A stretch of 64,000 nt of DNA, from contig JANQRV010000188.1 of NCBI GenBank assembly GCA_028284395.1, positions 1-64,000 of the forward strand, in the 5' to 3' direction. The position numbers and the translations under genes are program-made. Positions 18,048 to 26,316 of this stretch are shown here, piece by piece. Positions within the stretch are counted from its first letter, which is position 1. The number at the start of each line of letters is the position of its first letter. The notes under the pieces were generated by a model. The model was not told where the DNA came from. It worked only from the letters and a program-made list of their open reading frames with translations, and did no database searches. This DNA is from Saprospiraceae bacterium (GTDB taxonomy: Bacteria; Bacteroidota; Bacteroidia; Chitinophagales; Saprospiraceae).

Positions 18048-18063
18048 CACCTTTTTGCCTTTT
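18016..18063 (+). terminator. intrinsic terminator overlapping the 3' end of the CotH-like gene
   Basis: A perfect 15-bp inverted repeat: left arm 18016-18030 (AAAAGGCAAAAAGGT) inside the last codons, 18-base loop spanning the TAG stop, right arm 18049-18063 (ACCTTTTTGCCTTTT), which ends in a T run. Encoding the arm fixes the C-terminal residues as KKAKRYF. Confidence 0.8.
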
Positions 18064-18080
18064 ATTGAAGGTGTACTCTT

Positions 18081-18209
18081 TTATCCTGTTGGAAGTCCGT
18101 GGTAGTTTCGGTAATAAACGGAAACTACAAGGATGACGAACAAGAAAAAGAAAATGATGAAATATAATAAACAGAAACCTTTACTTCCTGCATTAGATAC
18201 TTCCGACAT
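18081..18209 (-). CDS. 42-aa single-pass membrane peptide downstream of the PpiD-like gene
   Basis: A small frame, ATG at 18209 to TAA at 18081, giving 42 residues. A polar N-terminus (MSEVSNAGSKG) is followed by a strongly hydrophobic helix of about 20 residues (from FCLLYFIIFFFLFVILVV) and a short Tyr-rich tail (YYRNYHGLPTG). A purine-rich stretch AAAAAGG precedes the start by 6-7 bases. It begins 24 bases after the PpiD stop on the same strand, so it may be cotranscribed. No family recognised; the clean membrane segment and start context favour a real gene. Confidence 0.5.
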   Translation of the reverse strand: MSEVSNAGSKGFCLLYFIIFFFLFVILVVSVYYRNYHGLPTG

Positions 18210-18233
18210 GAGTTTACCTTTTTAAGTAGTATA

Positions 18234-20405
18234 TCAATAAAACCTGGAGCGATTGTCCTGGATTTTAGCATTTTTTCTGAGTGATTGGATCAATTGAGTC
18301 TGTACTTGAACTTTGCTTTTTTCAGTAATCTGAGACCTCATTTGTGGAATGTTAGGATCTCCAATTGCTCCCGGCTTATTTACAACCTCTACTACAAATA
18401 CCCCAGAATTACCGATTATCGGCTCTGACTTTGTTCCCACTTCCAGACTACCTACTTCAGCTACTAATTTAGGTTCGTTACCTAGGTTCTGGATAAATGG
18501 TTGATTGAAAGTCACTCCTGTTAGGGTATCGAGGTCGACATCGTATTCCTGAGCAATCTCTTCCATAGATTTACCAGTGATGGAGGCGGCAATGCTTTCT
18601 CCTTTTTTCTTCCTGGTCACTTCCAACTCCACATCCTCACCCAAATCTTCTACGGACGGTAAGCCTGGCTTTGTCCGACTTTCTAGTCCGACTACGACGT
18701 ATTTATTTACGTAAAAGTTTACTTGATCCTGATAAGAGTAGACCGCTGGAGATACATTCCCGGGATCACTTTCAAATGCCCAACGGATAATGTCGCGGGA
18801 GGATTGCCCCGTTCCTAGATCGGCCAGTGAAAAATCATTCGCTTTGACCGGTGGAGCGGATTGAATAGAAATTTTATTGTTGTTCGTTACCGCTTCGCGC
18901 AGTTGATCCAGGCTTCTGTTTTTACCAACGAATGCATTGACTTCATCAAACCTGCTATTGACAGTTTCGTCAGTAGGCACAATGGGCTGGCTCAAGTAAG
19001 CGGTTTTGTATCGCTCCGTTTTTTCACTGCTCCTACTCAATACTTCTACGAGATGATAACCAAAAGAAGAACGAATCTTGTAAAGTTTGCCAATTTCGCC
19101 TGTAACAAACAGTACTTCATTAAATTCTGGAATAAATTGGTTGGGAGTGATGTTTTCGTATTTTCCACCGTTGGTACTGCTCCCTGGATCCTGACTGAAT
19201 TTGATGGCTAGAGAATCAAAAGTGGCTCCCCCCGTCTGCAAAACGTTGAGTAAGCTATCGATCCTTTTACTGGCATCCGAAAATTGAGCTGGAGTAGAAG
19301 CACTTAATAAGATGTGCCTAGTACTGGCGGAATCAGACATTAAGTGGCGATCAATTAACTTCAATGCCTTGTAAGAGTAAAAATCATCAATGACCGGCTG
19401 TACACCAAATTGCGTACTCTGTATTTTTCCTTCTGAAGCCGATCCCTGCGAGACGAACGGACCGATCACAGAACCTTCCGGTGCGGTACTCAGAGTATCG
19501 GCAATAATGGAACTGTATTCTTCCTTAGTGAAGTAATTGGCGCTGATTGACCCATAATTTGCCTGGACAAAAATACTGTCATTTTCCGCTGTTTCGAATT
19601 CCGGTATCAGTTTGACGATCGACTCCCTCCAACTTGCAGAGTCCTTGGCGCTTGGCAATACATCGAATACTACATAAGCTAGTTTCCTGGTCTCTTCCTC
19701 TTGTTTAAGTCGGGCGGCATTCTCCTTTATGTAATCGCTAAAATCTTTGTCTTCCAGCGTGACCTCCGTATTGTCAACTTCACTGTAAGGAACCATTACA
19801 TAAGCAAAGTCTACCCGGGCATTCTGATCTTCATTGCCCATTTCTGCCATCCAGGTTGGGGTGTAAAGCGACTGCGATACCAAGGCATTCAGTTTACGCT
19901 GAAGGCTGGTTTTTATGATTTCTTTTTCCTGATGTGCCCAAACTGACCTTTGCGCACCGGTAAGACTTTTATTGTCGATCTGTTGTTTGAAAAAATTCAA
20001 CTGTTCACGGCTTAGCTGGCCGGTATTTGGATCGATAAAACGCTGTTGTATAATTGGGCTGGGGTTGGCACCGAATTGCAAGTCGGTCAACTCCCTTTTA
20101 CTGACACCTAATCCAATCTCTGAAGCTTCCTGATTAATCAGTGATTCTTCTACAAAATAGTTCCAGAGTGCACTTCTGCGAGAAAAGACTTCAGTTGCAG
20201 AACCCTGATAAAGTAGCTGCTCTACCCGGTTAAAGCGATTCCAATCCAACTTTTCACCGTCGACGCTACCCATTACCATCTGATTGCCGCCGAAGACACT
20301 TTGTTGACCAGACATCATGTCCATTAGGATGAAACCACCAAGGCCCAGTCCAAGCATCACGATCAGCAACCAAGAGTTGTTTCTGATTTTTCCTATTAAT
20401 GCCAT
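18234..20405 (-). CDS. PpiD/SurA-like membrane-anchored peptidylprolyl isomerase
   Basis: 723 residues. One N-terminal transmembrane anchor (about 12-30, WLLIVMLGLGLGGFILM) with a short cytoplasmic start, then a SurA-N-like helical chaperone region (about 50-220; RRSALWNYFVEESLINQEASEIGL) and a parvulin-type rotamase domain (from RHILLSASTPAQF through SQDPGSSTNGGKYENI to FGYHLVEVL). A second, divergent parvulin-like part lies toward the C-terminus (QPFIQNLGN ... GVFVVEVVNKPGA). This is the PpiD architecture: an inner-membrane periplasmic folding factor for proteins emerging from Sec, including outer membrane and T9SS cargo. The gene is preceded by an unusual structured leader. Confidence 0.92.
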   Translation of the reverse strand: MALIGKIRNNSWLLIVMLGLGLGGFILMDMMSGQQSVFGGNQMVMGSVDGEKLDWNRFNRVEQLLYQGSATEVFSRRSALWNYFVEESLINQEASEIGLGVSKRELTDLQFGANPSPIIQQRFIDPNTGQLSREQLNFFKQQIDNKSLTGAQRSVWAHQEKEIIKTSLQRKLNALVSQSLYTPTWMAEMGNEDQNARVDFAYVMVPYSEVDNTEVTLEDKDFSDYIKENAARLKQEEETRKLAYVVFDVLPSAKDSASWRESIVKLIPEFETAENDSIFVQANYGSISANYFTKEEYSSIIADTLSTAPEGSVIGPFVSQGSASEGKIQSTQFGVQPVIDDFYSYKALKLIDRHLMSDSASTRHILLSASTPAQFSDASKRIDSLLNVLQTGGATFDSLAIKFSQDPGSSTNGGKYENITPNQFIPEFNEVLFVTGEIGKLYKIRSSFGYHLVEVLSRSSEKTERYKTAYLSQPIVPTDETVNSRFDEVNAFVGKNRSLDQLREAVTNNNKISIQSAPPVKANDFSLADLGTGQSSRDIIRWAFESDPGNVSPAVYSYQDQVNFYVNKYVVVGLESRTKPGLPSVEDLGEDVELEVTRKKKGESIAASITGKSMEEIAQEYDVDLDTLTGVTFNQPFIQNLGNEPKLVAEVGSLEVGTKSEPIIGNSGVFVVEVVNKPGAIGDPNIPQMRSQITEKSKVQVQTQLIQSLRKNAKIQDNRSRFY

Positions 20406-20482
20406 GCTTACTAAATTTTGTTACCAGAAGCGATCAGTAGTTTCTGATTTAACTAAACTCAACCGATTGCTTCTAAATGTTC

Positions 20483-20549
20483 AAGGGGAAATTAATAATC
20501 TTAATTGTCGTCAGTATGCTGACCCCTTTCAAAAATTCCTGCAAAGGTA
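20483..20549 (-). promoter_or_regulatory. -7 element and branched RNA leader of the PpiD-like gene
   Basis: On the minus strand an exact -7 element TACCTTTG lies at 20549-20542. Just downstream the leader can fold into a three-way structure: an outer stem AAGGGG/CCCCTT (20483-20488 with 20523-20528), enclosing hairpins AATTAA/TTAATT (20490-20495 with 20501-20506) and GTCAG/CTGAC (20510-20514 with 20519-20523; shares one base with the outer stem). There is no T tract, so it does not look like a terminator. Confidence 0.45.
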
Positions 20550-20569
20550 ATCTGTTTGTTGCTGAATTT

Positions 20570-21256
20570 CTAAATATTGTCGATCAATCTAAAGCCAACA
20601 CCGTGAATATTTTCAATTTTAATAGAAGGATCTGGTTTGAGGTATTTGCGGAGACGAGAAATGAAGACGTCCAAACTGCGGCCCAGAAAGTAATCATCTT
20701 CTCCCCAGATCTGCTCAAGAATTTGTGAACGTTGTACGACTTGGTTTTTCCTTTCGATGAAGAATTTTAGCAGATCCGCTTCCCGTTTGGTTAGACTGCG
20801 GTCTTGATCATCGATGATCAGGATCTGATTGTTGTGATCCAGGCTGCAATTGCCGACCATATGAACCCGATTGATTGCAGTGGAATTAACTTGACTTCGT
20901 TTCAGAAAAATTTCGACCTTCAAAATGAGTTCTTCAATACTGAATGGTTTGATAATGTAATCATCGCCACCAATTTTAAGGCCGAGGATCTTATCCTCTT
21001 TAAGTGATTTGGCGGTCAAGAAAATAATTGGAACCTGCTGATTAGATTTGCGGATTTCCTTGGCAAGAGTAAAACCATCGATCTCCGGTAGCATGACATC
21101 TAGTATACAAAGATCGAATTGCTCCTCATTGATCTGCTGCAAGGCGGCTCGACCGTCCTTGCAGTGGGTGATGGCATACCCATTTAACTCGAGATTGTCC
21201 TTTGTGACAAAACCCAAGGTTTCATCATCTTCAACATAGAGTATTTTTGCTTTCAT
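20570..21256 (-). CDS. OmpR-family response regulator (RprY-like)
   Basis: 228 residues: receiver domain with acidic pair ED-D at 9-11, phospho-acceptor Asp53 (LCILDVMLP), Thr/Lys switch (IIFLTAK), then a winged-helix DNA-binding domain from about 130 (LTKREADLLKFFIERKNQVV ... LDVFISRLRKYL ... IENIHGVGFRL). The pattern resembles Bacteroides RprY. The start overlaps the stop of the upstream kinase by four bases (ATGA), so the pair is a coupled operon. The DNA target may be the 11-bp-spaced GTTAATGA repeats upstream of the operon. Confidence 0.94.
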   Translation of the reverse strand: MKAKILYVEDDETLGFVTKDNLELNGYAITHCKDGRAALQQINEEQFDLCILDVMLPEIDGFTLAKEIRKSNQQVPIIFLTAKSLKEDKILGLKIGGDDYIIKPFSIEELILKVEIFLKRSQVNSTAINRVHMVGNCSLDHNNQILIIDDQDRSLTKREADLLKFFIERKNQVVQRSQILEQIWGEDDYFLGRSLDVFISRLRKYLKPDPSIKIENIHGVGFRLIDNI

Positions 21257-22527
21257 GCTAAAGATTTTGGAATTTCTAAAGTGACCGTAGTGCCTTTACC
21301 TTCCTCACTGGAAAGGTCAATATTCCATTGATGGGCAGCTACAATCTTGCTTACGTAGTAAAGCCCCAAACCGAACCCCTTTACATTATGGACATTGCCG
21401 GTCGGAACCCGATAAAACTTGTTGAAGATCCTGTTTTGATCATCTTTGTTAATGCCAATCCCATTGTCCTGAATCGAAAGTAAGATCTTTCCAGACTCTT
21501 CTTTTAGTTGAATGATGATTTCCGGAATTTGACGACAATACTTAATGGCATTGTCGAGTAAATTGTGCAGGACGTTGGTCAGATGAAGTTTGTCTGCTTC
21601 AATTACTATGGGCTCGTTCTGGTGGTCAAACCTGATTGATCCCTTCTTCATAGAAGCATTGACCGCTGCACTTTCGGTGATGATCTTTGTCAGTTCAAGC
21701 AGGTTGATATTTTCTTTCTTCAAGGAAAGCCTTTTGCGTTCGATTTTGGTCAATTGTAAAACCTTTTCTACCTGGTTATTCAGACGTTGGTTTTGCTCCT
21801 TTATGATGCTTGCATATTGGAACAATCGCTGATCACTTGTGATTTCTGGATGATTAAGGAAAACATCTGCTGAAATACCGATGGTAGAGATGGGCGTCCT
21901 GAATTCATGAGTCATATTATTGATGAAGTCCTTTTGCATTTCAGACAACCGCTTTTGTCTTAAGATCGTATACATCGCGTAGATGAAAAAAAGAATGGTG
22001 ATCAACAAAAGAATCGTAAATACGATCGAAAGCCACATTTTCCCAAATAAGAAGCCCGGCAAAGAAGGGAATTTTACACCGAAATAGTAAGTTAATCCCT
22101 CGTACTTTGGTAGATCGCTGGGCTCTATTTCTGCACCTGATTCGGGAGAATATTCGCAGTAATTGCCATAGACCATCTCATTACTATTACAGTCAAAAAC
22201 CGCGTACTCAAAATCCACATTTAAGCCGAGGCTTTGAAATTCTCGGTAGAGGCACTCCTCCAAGAAATAGGGGTTTATTTCATTTTCAATATTTACGACG
22301 AAGTAATTAAAAGGTTGTTTTTTGACCAGACCTCTTGATGGTAAATTGGCGTTGTTGCGTGTTGCAAGTGATTTGGCGACCTCATTTAAAGCCAGCGTCA
22401 CTTTCTTGTTGAATGCCTCCTCATTGATGTTCCAGGTATTGACAATCCAATAGGTCTGATGGATGATCATCCCAATGATGGCAATGGCTCCAATTACGAT
22501 AACCCGCAGAACAGTGGCATTTTTCAA
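21253..22527 (-). CDS. two-component sensor histidine kinase (RprX-like)
   Basis: 424 residues. Transmembrane helices at about 8-24 and 166-186 flank a periplasmic sensor of about 140 residues containing four Cys (CLYREF, FDCNS, NYCEY region). Then a HisKA domain with phospho-acceptor His207 (NNMTHEFRTPISTIG) and an HATPase domain with N box (NLLDNAIKYC), G1 (DNGIGI), F (FNKFYRV) and G2 (GFGLGLYYV). Domain order and motifs match the RprX type common in Bacteroidota. The signal is unknown; the periplasmic Cys could form disulfides. The partner response regulator overlaps its 3' end by four bases. Confidence 0.94.
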   Translation of the reverse strand: MKNATVLRVIVIGAIAIIGMIIHQTYWIVNTWNINEEAFNKKVTLALNEVAKSLATRNNANLPSRGLVKKQPFNYFVVNIENEINPYFLEECLYREFQSLGLNVDFEYAVFDCNSNEMVYGNYCEYSPESGAEIEPSDLPKYEGLTYYFGVKFPSLPGFLFGKMWLSIVFTILLLITILFFIYAMYTILRQKRLSEMQKDFINNMTHEFRTPISTIGISADVFLNHPEITSDQRLFQYASIIKEQNQRLNNQVEKVLQLTKIERKRLSLKKENINLLELTKIITESAAVNASMKKGSIRFDHQNEPIVIEADKLHLTNVLHNLLDNAIKYCRQIPEIIIQLKEESGKILLSIQDNGIGINKDDQNRIFNKFYRVPTGNVHNVKGFGLGLYYVSKIVAAHQWNIDLSSEEGKGTTVTLEIPKSLA

Positions 22528-22584
22528 ATTAAAATTCTTTTAATTCTACCAACAAAATATCAGCTATTCCCCTTTATTTTCAAA

Positions 22585-22603
22585 TCATTAACAAGTCATT
22601 AAC
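22585..22603 (-). promoter_or_regulatory. tandem direct repeats, candidate OmpR-type operator
   Basis: Read on the minus strand, two perfect copies of GTTAATGA are separated by three bases (+ strand 22585-22592 and 22596-22603, TCATTAAC), an exact 11-bp period. This is the usual geometry for a dimer of OmpR-family regulators. It lies 58-76 bases before the kinase start. Confidence 0.5.
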
Positions 22604-22742
22604 TATTAAGACAGCAATTGATTAAATTTGTTGCTCTAAAAAAGTATACTTCATCACTTGTTTTGTAGCGTTAAAGGAACGCAAAGAAGAATCTAAAGCG
22701 CGACGAAGGGTAGAAATTGTTTGCTTCATAAAACTAAAAATA

Positions 22743-23639
22743 TTGAAAGGTAAATTAACCTTAATATTTATATGTATTTGCGTTTTGGCAGCAGCCCAAA
22801 TAACCAACCCATTCGATCTGGTTCCAAGATTGGATACCGTCGTACAGGGGCCGTTGGATGTTCAAGAATTGAAGGATCAGGGAGAAGACAGTGGAAACCC
22901 CTTTGATGTCGTAACACCGCCACCTGGGGTGACAGCTCCAACCCCTGCAATTAGTCCGGTTGTAACCAATCCGCCAGACGAAATTACAACCAACCCATAT
23001 CGCACTTTCCTCATTATTACTTCTATTGTTGATTTTGTATTGCTTACCATTTTGGTGTTGCTTTTTCGGAGTTATTTTGACCGGGTCTACAACGGGTTCC
23101 TAAATGACAATCTTTTAGGGCAGTTGTATCGAGAACGGGCAGCTGGCCTCGGCATTCCCTTCTTAATGATGTATCTATTGTATTTTTTTAACCTTGGGTG
23201 GCTAATATTTCTGACTTTGAAACACTACAATGTTAATCTTGTACCATCCAATACTTATTTTCTTTCTTTGACTATCGTAGGAGTAACGGTTGTTACTTTT
23301 GCCCGACATCTTGTTCTTCGATTTATTGCATTTACTTTTCCTGTAACGGGAGAAGCAAAGCTGTATAGTTTTCTCATCAACATTTTCAATATCATAGTTG
23401 GAGTGGCGCTTTGGCCAATAAATCTGCTTGCTGCTCTTGGCCCATCTAATTTTGTCACTGCTTTTATTTTCCTGGGTTTTGTAGTATTGATTTTAATATA
23501 TCTATTCCGTTCAATTCGAGGATTGCTAATTGCGAATAGGTATCTGACTTTTTATAAGTTTCACTTTTTGTTGTATATTTGCACGATCGAAATAGTACCG
23601 CTAGTAGTTTTGTACAAGATAATTTCCATTTATCTGTAA
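22743..23639 (+). CDS. DUF4271 membrane protein
   Basis: 298 residues starting at TTG 22743; no ATG or GTG exists in frame upstream that would retain the signal. Residues 1-19 look like a signal peptide (KLTLIFICICVLAAAQ). A Pro-rich periplasmic stretch (residues 20-85, with PPPGVTAPTP) is followed by six or so transmembrane helices. The order of helices and the basic VLRFIAF...SIRGLLIANRYLTFYKFHFLLYICTIEIVPLVV end match DUF4271, restricted to Bacteroidota. It is 39 bases upstream of a HemD-like gene, a pairing I know as recurrent in this phylum. Function unknown. Confidence 0.87.
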   Translation: MKGKLTLIFICICVLAAAQITNPFDLVPRLDTVVQGPLDVQELKDQGEDSGNPFDVVTPPPGVTAPTPAISPVVTNPPDEITTNPYRTFLIITSIVDFVLLTILVLLFRSYFDRVYNGFLNDNLLGQLYRERAAGLGIPFLMMYLLYFFNLGWLIFLTLKHYNVNLVPSNTYFLSLTIVGVTVVTFARHLVLRFIAFTFPVTGEAKLYSFLINIFNIIVGVALWPINLLAALGPSNFVTAFIFLGFVVLILIYLFRSIRGLLIANRYLTFYKFHFLLYICTIEIVPLVVLYKIISIYL

Positions 23640-23678
23640 TAATTAGCGTGGGTAGAAAGAAATGAAAAAATATAGTCG

Positions 23679-24458
23679 ATGACTGTTTCTGCTAAAGTTA
23701 TGGAGCAATCTCCTAAAAGTGTTCACACGATACTTGTTTCTCAACCAAAACCTGAACGTTCTCCATATTATGAACTAGAGAAAGAATATGACTTACAGAT
23801 TGATTGGAGGCCTTTTATTCATGTAGAAGGTGTTTCAGGTAAGGACTTCAGGAAGACAAGGATAAAACCGGATGAGTATTCTGCGATTATTCTGACGAGT
23901 AAAAATGCCATTGACCACTTCTTCAGAGTATGTGAAGAGCTGCGTATCAAGATGTCGCAAGACACTAAATATTTCTGTCTGTCGGAAGCCATAGCGAATT
24001 ACCTACAGAAATTCATCGTTTACAGAAAGAGAAAAGTGTTTGTTGGGAAAAGGACGATCATGGATCTTGCCCCTGCACTGAAAAAACACAAAGCAAAGGA
24101 GAAATTTCTTTTGCCCTGTTCCAACTTGGGAAGTAAAGCTGTTTCTAACTTCCTGGACGAGAATGACTTCGACTGGAAAGATGCGATGATGTATGAAACA
24201 GTAAGTAGTGATCTATCGGACCTTAGCGACGTTACCTATGATGTGCTGGTCTTTTTTAGCCCGCTTGGTATTCAATCATTGTACGATAACTTCCCAGACT
24301 TTAAGCAAAATGATACCCGAATTGCGGTCTTTGGTAACAGTACAAGTGCGGCGGTGGAAAAAAGAGGTTTAACGATCAATATTAAGGCTCCAGCTCCCGG
24401 TATCCGTTCTATGACGGGAGCTCTGGAAGAGTATTTGCGCAGATCTAATCCTTCCTAA
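23679..24458 (+). CDS. uroporphyrinogen-III synthase-like protein (HemD family)
   Basis: 259 residues, with a start at ATG 23679 (or Met8, 23700). It has the two alternating Rossmann-like lobes of HemD: TILVSQPKPERSPYYELEKEYD with SAIILTSKNAIDHFF in lobe 1, and KFLLPCSNLGSKAV, YDVLVFFSPLGIQSLYDNF and RIAVFGNSTSAAVEKRGL in lobe 2. The expected reaction is ring closure of hydroxymethylbilane to uroporphyrinogen III. Family sequence conservation is notoriously low, and this Bacteroidota form paired with DUF4271 could have another role; no other heme gene is in the window. Confidence 0.85.
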   Translation: MTVSAKVMEQSPKSVHTILVSQPKPERSPYYELEKEYDLQIDWRPFIHVEGVSGKDFRKTRIKPDEYSAIILTSKNAIDHFFRVCEELRIKMSQDTKYFCLSEAIANYLQKFIVYRKRKVFVGKRTIMDLAPALKKHKAKEKFLLPCSNLGSKAVSNFLDENDFDWKDAMMYETVSSDLSDLSDVTYDVLVFFSPLGIQSLYDNFPDFKQNDTRIAVFGNSTSAAVEKRGLTINIKAPAPGIRSMTGALEEYLRRSNPS

Positions 24459-24468
24459 CGACGGATTT

Positions 24469-26274
24469 CTATCTTGTTTTTTGAAAATGACTGATTACTT
24501 TCTGGGCCATGTTCATGCCTACTACTTTCACCAATTCGGTGGCATTAGCTTCTCTGATCTTTTTGGTAGAGCCGAAATGACTCAATAACTTTTGTGCTGT
24601 CTTATCACCGACGCCGGGAATTTGAGTGATTTCGGTTCCCAGGAAACTTTTTGAACGCTGGTTGCGGTGGAAAGTAAGGGCAAAACGATGTGCTTCGTTC
24701 CGAGCCTGTTGAATTAGTTTTAAGGATTCGGATTTCTTATTGATGTAGATTGGAATGGAATCATCCGGGAAAAAAATCTCTTCCAACCTTTTGGCAATGC
24801 CAATGATCGTTACCCGGTCTTCAATTCCAAGTAATCTGATACTTTTCATAGCCGCGCTCAACTGTCCTTTACCACCATCGATGATGATGAGCTGAGGAAG
24901 AGGCTCTCCTTCCTGAATTAACCGACGATATCGCCGGTAAACAACTTCTTCCATTGAAGCGAAATCATTCGGCCCCACAACCGTCTTAATGTGGAAATGT
25001 CGGTAGTCTTTCTTAGAAGGTTTTGCATTCTTAAAGACGACACAGGAGGCAGCCGCGTTACTTCCTTGTAAATTGGAATTGTCAAAGCACTCCAGATGAA
25101 GTGGGACGCGGTCCATATGTAGATCTTCCTGTAATGTTTTTAGGATCCTTTCTGTACTGGTTTGCTTCCGTACTTGACTGATGGCTTGCTTCTGCTTTTG
25201 CAGGGAATAATAGGTTACATTTTTTTCAGAGAGCTCAAGTAGCTTTCTTTTATCCCCGATCTTGGGGATCGTAATTCTAAGTTCCTTCTCTCCGACGGGG
25301 ACTTCAAAAGGAAGGATGATTTCTTTTGTGATGCTGTTAAAACGTTCTCTGATATTTGGGATTGCATAGGCCAGAATATCCTCTTCTTGGTCATCAAGAT
25401 TGGTTACGAGCTCTTGGGTATGGGTGTGTATGATGGCTCCGTTGATTACCTTCAAGTAATTCACAAAAGCCTCTTTTTCAGAAGTGGCGATTGAAAAAAC
25501 ATCCACATCAGAAATGGAAGTGCTGACAACGGTAGATTTACTTTGGTAATCTTCGAATGCTGCCAGTTTTTCTTTGATTTGTTGTGCTTTCTCAAATTCC
25601 ATATTTTGAGCAAAGCACTGCATTTCTTCTCGGAAATGAGATTTTACCGCTGCGAATCGGCCTCTCAGAATATTTTTTATTTGGGCAATTTTTTGATCGT
25701 AATTTTCTTCAGATTCAAGGCCCTCGCAGGGGCCTAGGCAATTTTTGATGTGATATTCGAGACAAACCTTAAACTTGCCGGCGGTGATGTTTTTCTGCGT
25801 TAGACTGAGATTGCAGGTCCTCAATGGGAAAAGTGTTTTGATCAGCTCAAGAATGATCTTTAGACGTGCTCTTGAAGTATATGGTCCAAAGTAGGTCGAT
25901 CCGTCACGGATGACCTTCCGCGTGATAAAAACTTTTGGAAAGGGTTCCCTTTTTATGCAGAGATAGGAATAGGACTTTCCATCCTTCAGCATCACATTAT
26001 AGCGAGGTTGGAATTTTTTTATCAAGGTGTTTTCCAACAATAAGGCATCGGCCTCTGTTTCAACAATGGTATAGTCGATGTGGTGTGCATTTTTAACCAT
26101 TACACGAGTCTTGAATGCCCTGTCTTTTTTATCTCCAAAGTAGGAGGCAAGTCTTTTGAATAGATTTTTGGCCTTGCCAATGTAAAGGATGGTATCGGTT
26201 TCGTCAATAAATTTATATATTCCCGGTTGTCTCGGAAGTGTAGGCGCTAACAATTTAAATTCTTCGGTTGTCAT
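24469..26274 (-). CDS. uvrC: excinuclease ABC subunit C
   Basis: About 601 residues from ATG 26274 (MTTEEFKLLAP); a TTG three codons upstream is also possible. Order: GIY-YIG nuclease (GIYKFIDETDTILYIGKAKNL) for the 3' incision, CLEYHIKNCLGPCEG Cys-rich segment, UVR motif (MEFEKAQQIKEKLAAFEDY) for UvrB contact, RNase H-like nuclease (HLECFDNSNLQGSNAAASCV with the first Asp, IIIDGGKGQLSAA with the second) for the 5' incision, and a helix-hairpin-helix pair (IPGVGDKTAQKLLSHFGS). A complete nucleotide-excision-repair nuclease. It converges on the HemD-like gene with a 10-base gap. Confidence 0.97.
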   Translation of the reverse strand: MTTEEFKLLAPTLPRQPGIYKFIDETDTILYIGKAKNLFKRLASYFGDKKDRAFKTRVMVKNAHHIDYTIVETEADALLLENTLIKKFQPRYNVMLKDGKSYSYLCIKREPFPKVFITRKVIRDGSTYFGPYTSRARLKIILELIKTLFPLRTCNLSLTQKNITAGKFKVCLEYHIKNCLGPCEGLESEENYDQKIAQIKNILRGRFAAVKSHFREEMQCFAQNMEFEKAQQIKEKLAAFEDYQSKSTVVSTSISDVDVFSIATSEKEAFVNYLKVINGAIIHTHTQELVTNLDDQEEDILAYAIPNIRERFNSITKEIILPFEVPVGEKELRITIPKIGDKRKLLELSEKNVTYYSLQKQKQAISQVRKQTSTERILKTLQEDLHMDRVPLHLECFDNSNLQGSNAAASCVVFKNAKPSKKDYRHFHIKTVVGPNDFASMEEVVYRRYRRLIQEGEPLPQLIIIDGGKGQLSAAMKSIRLLGIEDRVTIIGIAKRLEEIFFPDDSIPIYINKKSESLKLIQQARNEAHRFALTFHRNQRSKSFLGTEITQIPGVGDKTAQKLLSHFGSTKKIREANATELVKVVGMNMAQKVISHFQKTR

Positions 26275-26316
26275 CGTCTGCAATTATGGCTTTAAAGTAA
26301 CCATTCCCAACTCAAT

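Noticed and set aside
22622-22729. 35-residue frame on the minus strand before the histidine kinase (MKQTISTLRRALDSSL)
   Set aside because: Looks protein-like but has no start context, no membrane or fold signature, and overlaps the region of the DUF4271 start; kept as possible leader only.
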